Assembly: GCF_018139145.2 (NCBI RefSeq)
Contig: NC_059471.1
Location: 100,256,914 to 100,320,913 of the forward strand
Source of the DNA: Gymnogyps californianus
Lineage: Eukaryota > Chordata > Aves > Accipitriformes > Cathartidae
DNA length: 64,000 bases
Reading direction: 5' to 3'
The notes under the pieces are model-generated. The model was given only the letters and a program-made list of their open reading frames with translations, did no database searches and was not told the origin of the DNA. Below, in pieces: positions 50,601 to 63,238 of the stretch. The position numbers and the translations under genes are program-made. Each line of letters opens with the position of its first letter. Positions within the stretch are counted from its first letter, which is position 1.

Positions 50601-52384
50601 CTTATTGAGCTATCAAGCAGATAAGAGACCATAATGGATTTTAGTTCTAGGAAATAAGCACAATGTGATGAATAGCAAAGAATGCTGGTCAACAGTTAAG
50701 GGAAAAACAATCCAGAAAAAAAGGTATCGGAGATGTACAAGAACAGCTGTTAAACAGGTAGTACCATAAATATATTGGATTTTGAAACTCTTAGACTCTG
50801 AACATGAGTTGCAGAGGTGTCCAGAATCAATGAATGGAAAATATCATAGAACACAGTAGGATAAACTATTTGATGTGAAAGAGAAATACCCACTTCATTG
50901 GAAAAAGGGCCCAGTTGCATTAGTCAATATAAACAATGAGAGAAAGGTCTTATCATAGTATTTTTGACAGATGTGTCTTAAGAACCTTATAATCAGGTAT
51001 TAAATTAATCCCTAAAGCTAGACAATATTCTCCCTGTATTTTTCACCTGCCTCCATTGTTCTTCAAACATTTGACAGGGGATAACAGGGACCATATTAGC
51101 CATATTACAGGCAAAATATGCCTACAAGTCAAACTCTCTCTTGTGCACAGAAGACATTAATTCAAAGTGTATTATTTCTGAACCACTGCCTGCACTCATA
51201 GCTCAGGCTTTTCTAACTTTATTTACCACTATTCCTTTTACCATAAAATATCATGAACTACATGGAGGAGAAAACCAAAAAGACTCCAGTGAGAGTCATT
51301 GCCAACAGTAAGAGAGCTGTTAAAATATAAACCCACACGAAGGAAGAGACCTGTAAGATCTCTCCTCCTTTGAGTCGGTGCAGCACTGTTTTCAGATGCG
51401 GGGATAGCAGTGATTGTGCAATGGGGCTGTTCTGCACCCCAACATCAGTCTGTCCCAGACTTCAGCGTTGCTCCCTTTGCTGTCTCAGCCCAGGCATGTT
51501 GCACAGACATGTCTCTCTGCAGGAAAGGGAGGACACAGTTGTGTGCACCTGCTGATCCTCACTGTTAGCACTGTGCACTGCATGAAAATCTGCCATACAA
51601 CGAGAGATTGCTCCTTCTTCCTATTATCATCCCTCCTGTAAATAATTCCCCTATCTCCCCTCTTCAAATATTTGCCAGCTTGCAGAACCCCTCTCTAATC
51701 ACCTCATAATTAAACTGCAGGGTTAGATTTTATAGTCCACTTCAGCATTCAGGGCCTCCTGTCCTGGTTGTTCTTTGCTGAACTCCCTCCACTTTGTCAT
51801 CATCATACTTCATAAGCACATTTCTTAATCCACATACCTATAAGCAAAATAATGGAAAACAGAAAGGCTTGCACAAAAGAAAAAGAATACTGGTAACAGC
51901 AAAAGCAGGCATGAAGCTCTTACTCACCTAATTGGCAATTGAAAAGGAATGCTTAAGAAATGTGGTGTTTCGTTTACTCTCAACGCAGAAGTAGCATCAG
52001 CAAAGTTACTTTGAGAAGCCTAGCTCTTGCATTGGCATATGCCCTTTCATCTGGAAGTCTTCCACTGCATATTGGAGTTGGAGCCCAAACTTGACTTTCT
52101 GTTCTTAGTTTGGCTTAATGACTTACATATTCATTTAAAAAAAAAGGGGGGGGGGGGAAGCAAGCTGCTATAGCTGACAATTGTTGAGCTAAGTGAAATC
52201 AGCAAAATCAATATTCATCCAAAATAAAATGCTGTGTTTCCTCAGGACAGACACAGGTAATTTCAGCCCAGCTGATGGAATAGTACCTTAGATAGATGCA
52301 TTTCTCTTTACCCTTCCTGACAGCACCGACTTGTAGAGCAAGGAGATGGCAAAAGACAGATACCAGAAAACCTTCATGCCATCA
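44617..52384. other. Non-coding interval
   Basis: About 7.8 kb of mainly AT-rich DNA. A TTG/AAT trinucleotide tract lies at 48921-48960 and a run of 9 A followed by 12 G at 52137-52157. 46980-47480 is somewhat GC-richer. Open frames such as 45622-45981 and 49623-49949 (plus) have no splice or homology support. Confidence 0.4.
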
Positions 52385-52480
52385 CATCTGAGGAAATACT
52401 TTTCACAGAGCATGCAGCCTATGAAACACTTTGCCACAAAGTACTACAGAGTAGATAAAGAGTTTAAAGGAATCCTGGCA
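52385..52480 (+). mobile_element. Ancient CR1-like LINE fragment (C-terminal / 3' part)
   Basis: The plus strand reads SHLRKYFSQSM and then MKHFATKYYR followed by EFKGILAE. This matches the order of the LRKYFFTQ...WNSLP...FK block at the end of ORF2 in CR1-type elements of turtles and birds. Nucleotide similarity (GGAAATACTTTTCACA) is also apparent. The fragment is short and badly decayed, and the 3' tail is not identifiable. Confidence 0.45.
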
Positions 52481-54400
52481 GAGATGGGCTGTTGGACTAC
52501 AAACATGCAGTTTAGTAAATTAGACATTAAAATACAAGGAGTTAGAAGGAGATGATCCACTGGGAGGAAGGCTAGAAGGAAGTGATCCACTGACGAGTAA
52601 AAACTAGGCAAAAAGTTCTTCTGTGGATGGTTTCACAGAAGAACGTCACATCAGTCTGCTTGAGAGATTGGTTTCCATCTCCCTCATCATCACCTATGAA
52701 CACCACCTATTGCCATCACCACCACCAGCCCCACATTAGGAGTATCACTCAGCAGTTATAAGATAACATTCCCTGTCTTCCTATAGTTTTAAGGCCAGGA
52801 ACTCTTTTTATCCAGTGTCAGTATGGGCCACCTGTGTCCACCTGAGCAGCAATAAGAGCTCTAAGCATGGCTACAAAACTATTCCAGTTTGGTCCCGAGA
52901 CCTTAGAGATTCTATCGAATTCCCAAATGCAAGGTAGCAGCTTACAAAGAGACAGAAGACCCATGACACTTCTGAAGCTGAGAAGAGTCACTGGCCACTG
53001 TTACAAAGGCTTTCACTGAGTCCTGTCCTTCCCCAGCTGGGGTCTTCCTCACCCAGCTAGCATGGGGACTGAAAGTGGTGTGGCCAAAAAGACTGGAGAC
53101 AAAATCCACAATATGTTTGGCTTGTATAAACACATACTTTCTGCCTCATCTCCATCAAGTCAGTCAAGTTTTAGTGGTATGTAAGTGATTGGGCTCAGTC
53201 CTTGGGTGAAATTTAATTGGTCGTTTTATCTGGGAGGTCAGATCTGATGTTCTTGTCTGACTCCAAATCTGTATTCATATGTCTTCATGCAGCTCACACT
53301 TTCTGCATGGAACAATATCAGGTGCTGTTCTACTACAACTAATTGTGAATGACTGATACAGGGATGATTATGCTTCCAAATCATGACACTTTAAATTACC
53401 ATTTTCGTTCATTCACAAGAACTAAATTCACAAAATGATTGTCATCGTCTGACATATTTATCATTGTCAATCTGAGCTTGCTATCTCTACATTGCAGGTT
53501 TCCTCTGTTGCTCCCACGAACTTACACAATGGAGTTACATCACGTGTCATGAAGTGTTTGCTAACCTAGCTGCAAATCAAAAGGACAACAAATAGCATAA
53601 TTACTTGTCCTTAAAAGTGCCACATTTCTGTTGAGTTTAGAAAACCTATACTCTCACTTGACAGCTTTGGGAAGCAGTTTAAATATCTTGTTCTGCTCTG
53701 TTTTCTGGTATTGTTTGAATAGCTATTTTAATTATAGGCAAAGCATAATTTCCTCTGAAACCTACTGAAACATAGGATGGTGTATTGAAGCACAGTTTCT
53801 TATCTTTTTTTTTTTTTAATAAGGCAGAAAAGAACTATCTACAGACCTCCTGCTAAGTCAGTTTGTTTCCTATGGCATATTGCTCTTGCATGCGGTTGAG
53901 TGTCTTTTTGGTGATAACATTATTATTTAGGGGAGTATTACTATTTAAGGCGCAAGTAACTCATGCTGTTGTACTAATTTGTGGGTGAATGCTGCATATT
54001 TTTAGTATCATTCAATCATATGTGCTGGGCTGTAATGTTTAAAAATGAATTCATGAAAAGCATGATACAAAACCCATTAAAGTGAACAGAAAAACTCGTA
54101 CTGTTTTTCTGCCTCCCTAATTTTATAAGGTGCCCCATGATGTTAACATGAAAAGGAAGGAGAGAGACTCATGAACTCATTTAAATGATTTCTTTATGTC
54201 AGTAACTTTGAATGAGTAGACTTCTGCATTAAGGTATGACCTCGCTGACTGCTAGTCAGGTAGAACAGTCCACACAATGGAAAGACTGCCAGTGTCAAGG
54301 TCTTAAATATAGTTGTGCTGCCATGTCTTGAGCATGTGATAGGTTTTTAAAAGCCAGTGCTGTCTTGGTTCATTCTGTGCCCCCACTGCAAGAGATTCTG
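52481..54400. other. Non-coding interval
   Basis: AT-rich sequence with a poly-T run near 53806. No repeat family or exon that I can support. Confidence 0.4.
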
Positions 54401-54494
54401 CTCTGGGTTTCACCACGCAGTTGACTGACGTTTATGGAACTCCCAAAGGCTGCTGCTTTGCAGGTGTAAGGGCGACATTTAAAATGACCACATT

Positions 54495-54860
54495 TCAAAG
54501 CAGCTTGAAATGGTCTAGTTTTAAAGTACATTTCTTCACATCAGTACAGTTTACCCTTTCTTCTCTTTTGGGGTAGATCTGAAACAACCACGCAGAAACC
54601 TGTTGGCAAATAGGTGGACTGGTAGCAAAGCTTGAGTCAGGCTGTTGGCACAACTCTCTTGTTCGCTGTTCAGAAACATCTGTAGAGCTTTGTGCAAATG
54701 CCCGTGAAGAACAGTCAGGGATCCATAACTGGGAGTCCCTCCCTCTGAGATGCAGAGCCACAAGGAGAAGGAGGCAGTGGTCTCTATGGCCACTTTCACA
54801 ACTTGAATGGATACGTCCAAATGGTAAGCCTCCTGGCCATGATGAGTGTAACTTGAAGCC
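54495..54860 (-). other. GC-richer block with two overlapping open frames
   Basis: On the minus strand a strong acceptor-like sequence (CAACAATGTTTCTCCAG) is followed by DNA open in two frames for over 300 nt. One reads through HHGQEAYHLDVSIQVVKVA to a stop at 54551; the other (125 codons from an ATG) ends at 54495. A weak donor (AAGG followed by GTAAAC) lies near the end. It could be a terminal exon, a pseudogene or just stop-poor sequence. No family recognised. Confidence 0.2.
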
Positions 54861-55439
54861 CTGGAGAAACATTGTTGGTGGGAGGGATTAACAGTGGGAT
54901 TTAGGCTTCATTGTGTGGAAGTGATTTAGTAAGAGTTGGTGTGTCAAACCATTTACACATGGGCCATTTACAGTAGGTGTCAGTTCCTTCCCCAAACACC
55001 CCACTGTTTAGGAGCAGCCAGCTGACTCCCTCTGCCTCACTAGCAAAAACCAGTTCTCCATGAAACATTTCACTCCTGCATGCCCCTATTTTGGAGACTC
55101 CAACTGTAATCAAACCCTTCTCTTCTCCCTCCCTCCCACCTCCGCTTCCAAATCCTTGACAAAAGATCTTGCAGATCTACCTCTTCCCACTTAACAACAA
55201 AAGGCCTGGAAATGCTTCTTAAAAGCTGTTGAAATTGGTCAGTGGATTAAATTTTTTTTGAGTTGTCACATTGAATGAGCAATAAACAGACTCCATAATA
55301 GTATATGTCTTAGAAAACTAGAGTAAAAATCCAAGGCCTACCATTAAACTTGATAAAGGCCTTTCCAGTAACCCTTGCAAGTGTTGTTGGTTTAAATGCA
55401 GTTTTAAATCCATGGCATTAAACAAACAGTCATAGCAAA

Positions 55440-56080
55440 AGAATTTAATAATTTAATAATAAGAGGAGGCCAAAAAGCAACCAAATTATACAAAATTTAT
55501 AATGTACAAGGAAAATGAGTGCTGAGAATGTGTATTTTTAACTTCAGCAGTGCTGTTAGATGATGGTTTTTAATTTTAAGAAACTCTTTTCAAACTTCCT
55601 TTGGAACAGAAGAGAGGTATACCACTGTGGCAAAACCAATTTAAAAAAAAAAAAAAAAAGAAAATACACTGTGAAGGGGGCTGGGGGAATCTCATTTTTA
55701 TCAAGAGATTATAATTTCAAATTAAGTCTGCATTGTGTGTTACTATAGAAACTCCCATTTTGTGGCATGTTTGTGGAGAAAAAGTCAAAAGTTGCATTTT
55801 AATGAAGGCAGATCACACATTAGCTTCCTCAGTAAAGCAAAATAAAATAGAAGTTTCCAGCAGAAATTGAATAATTACCCAAAATAAGGTGAGCTAATTA
55901 AGGTCATGGGGAAAGGATATTAAATCCTGAAGTGACAATATGTCATGTTCATTTTTCAACAGTAGTCTCCGCCTTGCAGATTATGTATTAGATACTGCGG
56001 GAGTCTGATGGATTGAGAGGCTTGTTGCCATGGCAATATTTGCTTCTTTGCTGGTATTCCCTACAGAAAGTAAAGGATTT
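55440..56080. promoter_or_regulatory. Possible conserved enhancer with homeobox-type and X-box-like sites
   Basis: AT-rich block holding several TAAT cores, a palindromic CTAATTAAG (55894-55902), an inverted GGAT...ATCC pair in GGATATTAAATCC (55915-55927, PITX/OTX-like) and a nearly perfect RFX X-box palindrome, GTTGCCATGGCAAT (56024-56037). Such clustering, in a gene-free area, is typical of conserved developmental enhancers. Conservation itself cannot be seen from one sequence, so this remains an inference. Confidence 0.3.
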
Positions 56081-56283
56081 TTTTTTCTACTCAGTTAGAC
56101 AAATTTGCTATATATAGCAAGAGATGTTGGAGAACTGAAACAGCAGAATCTGGTGGGGGGAGGCTTGGGGGAAGGGCTGACATTTATAAGTCTTAAGGAA
56201 TCACAATAGACCACATATTGGTGAGGAGTGAGGGGGGCTGCTGAAAAAGAGAAAGAGAGAGGGAGAGGGATGGAGAGAAGGAA

Positions 56284-56325
56284 GGGAGGGAGGGAGGGAG
56301 GGAGGGAGGGAGGGAAGGAGGGAAA
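56284..56325 (+). repeat. (GGGA)n microsatellite, G-quadruplex-prone
   Basis: Eight or more GGGA units follow a GA-rich run that starts near 56244. Four or more G triplets separated by single A bases meet the usual G-quadruplex pattern on the plus strand. Confidence 0.93.
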
Positions 56326-59300
56326 GGTGCTTATATCATACATTCATAGTGTATCTTGTTTTTAGGGGCAGGGAGGCCAGCAAAGGAGAACAGGTAGTGT
56401 TGCCTAAGAGAAAGCTACAGCTGCTGTTGGTTTACTATGCTTGAGGTGGTTTGTGGCCTCAGGGAGAGCTAAGAGGTAAACATCTTTAAAATGGAAAAAA
56501 AAAAACAAACCAAAAAACAATGGAATTGCCTACCACTGAAATTGTCAGTGTAAATCACAATTTGAGCTCCAAATATAAGCCGCCTTCTTCTGTTCTTCTT
56601 TTTCTTTTTTTTAAATCTTTGCTCACAGCATTTTTAAAGCAAGGTGTTGATACCATTTCCATCCTCCTCTTGGCACAGAGAAAGTAAATGTGCTTCAGTC
56701 AGATGTTAGGGAGTACTGTCTCTTATGTATAGTTCAGTCTGTTGCTCGGAGGTGTGGGAAGAGTGTGACAATGTGCTTTCATTTTAATATTAGCCCATCT
56801 CAGCCAAGCATCTATGGATTACTGCAGAGGGAAAAAAAGACTGTTTTGTTTCTTCCTCTTTTCCACTCCTATCCCTTTTATACACAGAAATGCACCAAGC
56901 AATCTATAGTATTTGCCCTGAGGCTTAGAAAGACACTATTCCAATAAGACTGACCAGGCAGCTCTAACTGTCCTTGGTACTAATACACTTGCCATACCCC
57001 TATCCACTCTTTCTTCCTCCTTTTCATGCCAGTCAACCATTACAGTTTTTAATTTTTAGAGTATCAGACACATACACTGACCTGTACAAAAGACAGTCTG
57101 TGGCAGATCATTAACACAGCTCTTGCACCGGAGAGTTCACACTTACAAGAAAGAAGAGCGCAACAAGGAATATGTACTTCAGTGACCACGACTGACTGGC
57201 AGTTTCATGACTATGGGACATCCTGAGGAAACGCACTTTTAAAGGATGCAGGGTGAATAGACAGAGGAGAGAAGAGCAGGTCTATAACCAGGATCTGATT
57301 TCTTGTGCTTTCTGAAAGGCAGAAGACACTTCAGTTTAATAATAGAAAGAAAAAGTGCTAGCAGAGAGAGAGAAAAAACTGGGAACACAATTGCAACAGT
57401 GAACAGCAGAGGGGGGGGTGAGAGTATATGTGTGCAGAGGGGAGGAAAGAGAAATCTTAGCAGCAGCTTTACAGACTGTGTTTCAGTCTATGTATATTAC
57501 ACGGAGTGTGTATTACAGCAGTTTTAGTGATGTGATTAGATAGAAAAGACATACAAGATCATTATAAAAACACTTAACCAAGTAGTGAGGAAGTGAAGGA
57601 AAACCAAGGGAATTAAAGATGATACTAAAACGATGAAATGCTATGGAGACAGAAATAACAGAGCCCTCTGTTCAGGAGGAGAAGAGTAAGAAAACCTTTC
57701 TTAGACACATTAACATTCAGCTGTCAGATAGACCTTAAGAAAATTAAACTAGAAATCAGAGAATTAATTACAGTTCAACAGAAACAAAGAAAAGTTGGGA
57801 GGGGGGAAGAGAAAGGTGAGAATCTTAATATCCTATTTTCACCTGTATAACCTCATAAAATCCACACCTCTTTGAAAGTACAGCTACTAGAAGACAAGTC
57901 CTCACATAACTCACAGCTCAAAAACACCGTGCAGAGGGGTGGGGGACAATGAACAGGGATCAGCAGTAGAGACACTATTGGGACAGAGGGATCAGGCTAA
58001 TGGGAGTGGGGCTAAGTGAACACTGATGGCAGGGACAGCAGTAAGCTTTCACTCCTATCACCAGCAGATGGATATAAACCACACAGTTGTTGAATCAGAT
58101 TGCTGGGGAAGGAGGAGTTGCCTTTGGGTTTTTTTTTTTGTTTGGGATGTCTTGTTTTGTTTTGTTTTTCTGAGGGGAAGGCTCTTTCTTTACCAATAAC
58201 CGACACAAAATAAATGAAATGCAGCATGTCATGGAAGAACGCATAGTAGAATCATCAGGAATGAATGAGAGTTTGTAAAAAAAGGAAGAAAATTAAAGGA
58301 TCTCAAAAATGGCTAAGATCCAAGGAGAAAGAGCAAGGGACCTGAGAGTCAGAAAGAGAAGAGTACAGAAAATTCATTACAGATCTACAAAAGCATAGAA
58401 GGGATTGATGAACTCTTTTACTAGAACAAACAAATGAGAGAGGCTATTAGCAAACTGAGCAGGAGCACTTTCAGCTCTAGTGAATGCTTTATAGGTGTGA
58501 CAGAAGAAGACAGAGAATTAGGGTTGTCTGAGGTGGACTGTGTCCCTTTGGAAATCCTTAGCCACAGTGTGTCTCTGCATGATCAACACTTAGCATTTCA
58601 CAAGTATTAACTACCTTATCATCATTATGTTGCTGAGACTTACCACTGGGGACAAAACAATGTGTCCCACAAAACCATACTGTACCATTCCTCACATCTG
58701 GCTACGAAGTCAGTGGGACATTGTGCTTAAATAAACGCCAGCTGTACACCTGTATATACAAGAAGTTTGATTTGCTTAGGCATAAACAGTGAGGATCTTA
58801 AGTTTCCACACAGGGCTATAGGTTGCCCTGCCAAGATCTTCAATAGAAAATGTAAAAAAATTGACCAGAACAAAGATCTGGATGGGATATGTAGTATCAG
58901 GCATTCCCAAGGTGGCAACAAAACAACAGATGTGGTGTTTCAGCTTTTGTCTCCCACCAGCAGTTGGGAAGCTATTAGAGAAGCTTCTGTTATTGATCCA
59001 CGCTGCTTAGAATCCATTTCTACTGGCTGGTTTGGGAGCCATTATAATTTACAGTCTGTCGTGTAGATTGTTCTTGGTCTGTGAAATATTGATCTATTAG
59101 ATAGACATGCCATGCATGCACACTGAACCCATGGACTCAAAATCCTTGGGGATTATGCTTTTTAAACAACAGATTATTGCCCACGTTCACTAACTACTTC
59201 TAGAAACAGCTCAATAATTTCAAGCTTTAATATCCTCCTCAACTCTTTTCCCACATAACTAGAGGTAATATTTCATGTACTAGGGATTAAAGACCTGACT

Positions 59301-62300
59301 TCTTTTCATTTAAAATAAAGCAATTTTCATGTGCACAAAGTATTTCTTAAATATCTTAAATGAATATATATACACACACATATATGCACAGATTTGTGTA
59401 TATATAAATGTATATGTATCTTACAAAACCTTTGATTAGATTGGAGGAGGTGGTGATGGACTGACTTCTTGGGTGAGAATTTGTTTTGGCTTTAAACCTT
59501 ACACTGCCAGTAACATAAAAGAGAAACTATGTACAGCTGATCTGTAAATGACAGTGACGTATGAGAGTAGCAGGGAAAAAGCAATTGTGTCTATACATAT
59601 TCTGTGCCATCAGTCTGCAGTGAAAGGCTTGAAGCAGCTGTGGTTTCAGAGCACCCTCAAGCTCGGAAGTGCCAGTACTAACATGCCCAGGTCACACCAC
59701 TTGCTCACATATTTCCTCCTGGGTTGATCCGTGGGACTTTCGACATGGTGTCCAAGTACTTTGCAGACAATAAAGGAAGTTATTTCTGTCTCCACCTTGC
59801 AGACAGAAACTGAGATGGGAGCTCACACTTTTCTGCTAAAGGCCACTAGAGGAACCAAAGACGAGGGCTACTACTAACGATGTCCCAAGCCCCAGTCCGT
59901 TTGCATCCCAGTTGGCCTTCTGCCAAAGGTGCTAAGCCTCAGCAATGTCAGGTGCAAAGGTTTGGTAACGGAGATTAAAGCCAGAATCTCCAGGTCTCAG
60001 CTGAGCACCCAGGAAATGAAGAGTATGTGGTTCTAATGACAGCCAGCCACAACTTTAATTAAGTATTTCTGTAAGCTTTCAAAAAGGACAACTAAATGAG
60101 AGTTAGGGACCAAGAACTAAATGGCCATCTAATTACTAGGTCATTATTTATACGCCTGTGAATTTTATGAGTGAAAGAGAAATTGGATGTACAACCAGCC
60201 ACCTTTTTGACTGCATATCCCTGATTGACACACTAAACATCACTCCTGCTGCAGATGGAGATTTCCCAAAGAAAAAGCAAAACACAATTAGAGATCATAT
60301 TACAAGTACTCATGTCCTAATTTTGCTAACATTGTGGCTTTAAAAATATCTTTTAATACGGTTAGTTTTGCATACCAGCTCTTCTTTTTAAAAGGAAGAG
60401 GAAGCTACCTGTCATCATACAATGATGGGATACAAATGGAATACATGTGTATGTTCCATCAGCAGCAGACTAAAATACAGATCCCACACTAGTGCAGCAG
60501 ACTCCCTCCCCCATCCTGTGGTACAGAAATAACTGCTGAAGTGGCAGAAGGCAGCTCTCATCCTGCTTGAACCAAGCACTAGAGAACTAAAGTACACTGA
60601 AATAGCAGTAGATGTGTTGTTACCCATGCACCAGTAGTTGTGCTACGCAATCAGGATGCTCAAGAGGAAAGAGGCACAGTTTGCTCTGAAATGCAGTGCC
60701 AGTTGGTTTGATGGGCAGAGATGCTGCTGAACCCGTGATCTGATTCTGCTGCCAGCTCTGCACCGTCCCATGAAAGACAAGGCCTAGCTTTCATTAATGA
60801 AGAGCCCTTGCTGATAAACAACTTCTAATGCCAGACCCCTGAAGAACGCAATTCCTTCTTGGCCCAATGGTTTCTGGTAGAAGAAAGCATGGTACTCATG
60901 ACCAGACATCCCAGCTGTAGCTATTTCTCATCAGACTGTTCAGCCTCTGTTTTAAAAGAAGTGAGGTGCTGGAGCAATGTACCCAGTGCTATAAACCACT
61001 GATGGATTTGGAGGAATGCTGCCTTTTTGTATGGCATAAACCATAGGCAGAAAGTGGCAACCAGAAGTCATTTACTGAGACAACGCTAGGGAAATTAACA
61101 TCAGGCCAGAATAAGGCACTCCTAGCCTCCAGGCAAACATAAATGTCTTTGTAACAAAGTTGCAGATAGTATAAATTTTCAAAGAAATGCCCCCACCCAA
61201 AAAAAGGAAAAAAAGGAAAAAAAAAAAAGGAAGCGGTAGAGAGCATTAAGCTACCTCAGCATGACAGATACCTGCACCTGCTGTAGGGGTGGAGAAGGCT
61301 GTCAGAGCCCTCTGCACCTTCTATGGTGGCAGATGTTCACTGCACTACAATTGTATTCAGAGAAAATCCAGGTTCTCCTCTTTCATTTTTTGGTAAAATT
61401 TCTGGGCTACTTCCACCCACTAGTCACATAAGAATAAAGAAACTAGTCTTTGTAAACTGAAATAAATCTTCATGGCAAGTGGTTGTTGTTAAAATGCCTG
61501 TTGGAGATTTAACAACAAAAAAAGGTGAGCTGGCCATGCATTTGCCTTTGCACATCATATGAAAAGTCATCTGAGAGAATCACTAGGAATATGTTCTCAC
61601 AGATACAGTGGAGAAGCACTTTAATTTTTCATCTCTCACTGCCTACAAGACAGAGAATACATCACTCAGATGTCACACCAAGGTGAGCAACACCAGTTAC
61701 AACCATGTATGACAACAAGCACTAGCACAACAACTGACATAATCACGTATAGAAAAGGGATGTGATTTATCAAGCATTTCATATTCACTTTCAAAAAACT
61801 AACAGCAGTAAACCAGTTTACTATTTCATTGAGAGAAACAGATATAAATTTCCTCAAATCAGCTAAACCAGTTTCAAGAAGAGCTGAGGATCTGCCCTCT
61901 ACATGGGTTTTCCCAAGGGTGGTACAGCAGAAAGCCCCTGCCTTTAGAATTACAAGGTCTCAGTGCTGCTAATTCCCACAGCGTTCATGGTAAAATCCAG
62001 CAACTATTCAAAGATTATGACTTTGTACTGTGTTTCCATCTAAAAATCCAGCATATTGATAGGTTTTTATCCCAGACTTGTATTAATGGAGCAGACTTCC
62101 CTATATATTCTGAAGAGAGCAATAGGAATTTCATCTTAAAACGATGTTGAAATATGGTCACATGACGGACTAAGAAAGCTATCTGTTTGGAAGCTGGATT
62201 TCAATGTAAGAAAAGTCTATTTAACAAAGCCAATAGATCTGGAGTCACTCCAAGCACACATAAATACACAGGTTTTAAAATAAAAAGGAATCAATTAGTT

Positions 62301-62685
62301 CTTCCATAGTATCAATTCATACAAAGCAAAATCTTTATTTTTTGCAGTTTCTCCCCAAAAATTGAAAGTATTTAAATGGATTACAGTCCTTTAGCACCAT
62401 CTTGAGAATGAAGTGACAAAGTTAACATAGTATTATTTTACTGCAGCAGTCATTTCGTCTATAGCAGTGTAGAAGACTGATGGGGTAACTCCTTGTTCTT
62501 TCTTCCTGTAATCATTACTTCACATTATTTTATATTCACCTCACTAAATGCATCCCAAGAGCAGAAACGTATGTCACCAAAGATTATTATTTGCTACTAG
62601 CTTTATTATATAAGCAATACAGTTCAGAAAATGACAGAAAGTTCTGCAGCTACATTGGCAACACCCTAATGAATTGTTATTTTAA
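56326..62685. other. Non-coding interval
   Basis: About 6.4 kb of AT-rich sequence. It includes an imperfect palindromic AT/AC/GT microsatellite at 59362-59420 and A-rich tracts near 56495 and 61200. Open frames (for example 58767-59066 plus, 99 codons) lack splice support or recognised homology. Confidence 0.4.
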
Positions 62686-62690
62686 GATAC
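62686..62690. repeat. Probable target-site duplication (left copy), GATAC
   Basis: GATAC precedes the TG terminus of the LTR; GATAT follows its CA terminus at 63239-63243. Four of five bases match, as expected for a 5-bp duplication with one later mutation. Confidence 0.65.
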
Positions 62691-63238
62691 TGTCCTGGTT
62701 TCAGCTGGAATAGAGTTAATTTTCTTCCTAGTAGCTGGTACAGTGTGTTTTGGATTTAGTGTGAGAATCATGTTGATAACACGCTGATGCTTTAGTTGTT
62801 GCTGAGTAGCGCTCATACTAAGTTAAGGACTTTTCAGTTTCCCATGCTCTGCCAGCAAGCAGGTGTACAAGAAGCTGGGAGGGAGCAGAGCCGGGGCAGC
62901 TGACCCGAAATAGCCAAAGGGGTATTCCATACCATAGAACGTCATGCTCAGTGTATAAACTGAGGGGGACATTCAGAGTGATAGCGTTTGTCTTCCCAAG
63001 TAACCATTACGTGTGACGGAGCCCTGCTTTCCTCTATATGGCTGAACACCTGCCTGCCGACGGGAAGTAGTGAATGAATTCCTTCTTTTGCTTTGCTTGC
63101 ATGCATGGCTTTTGCTTTACCTAAACCCACGAGTTTTCTCACTTCTACTCTTCCAATTCTCTCCCCCATCCCACCAGGGGGGAGTGAGCGAGCGGCTGTG
63201 TGGTGTGCTTAGTTGCCGGCTGGGGTTAAACCACAACA
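62691..63238 (+). mobile_element. Solo LTR of an avian endogenous retrovirus (about 548 bp)
   Basis: A complete LTR in plus orientation, from TGTCCTGGTTTCAGCTGG to GGTTAAACCACAACA. It has a CRE-like AACGTCAT (62938-62945) and a TATA box GTATAAAC (62953-62960) in the expected promoter order. The region that in related copies carries an ATTAAA-type poly(A) signal is altered here (CTTTACCTAAACCC), so 3'-end formation is probably impaired. No internal retroviral sequence is present on either side, making it a solo LTR. The final ~80 bp (GGGGAGTGAGCGAGCGG onward) is almost identical to the end of the minus-strand LTR at 22.1 kb, although the rest is unrelated. It is a family I know to be abundant in neoavian genomes; the exact database name is uncertain. 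Confidence 0.92.
62938..62960 (+). promoter_or_regulatory. LTR core promoter (CRE-like site and TATA box)
   Basis: AACGTCAT followed 7 bp later by GTGTATAAAC. Spacing and order fit a retroviral U3 promoter. The CRE half-site is intact (CGTCA). Activity is unknown. Confidence 0.55.

Noticed and set aside
58767..59066. 99-codon plus-strand frame with protein-like appearance
   Set aside because: No splice, start or homology support; similar frames are expected by chance in 64 kb.
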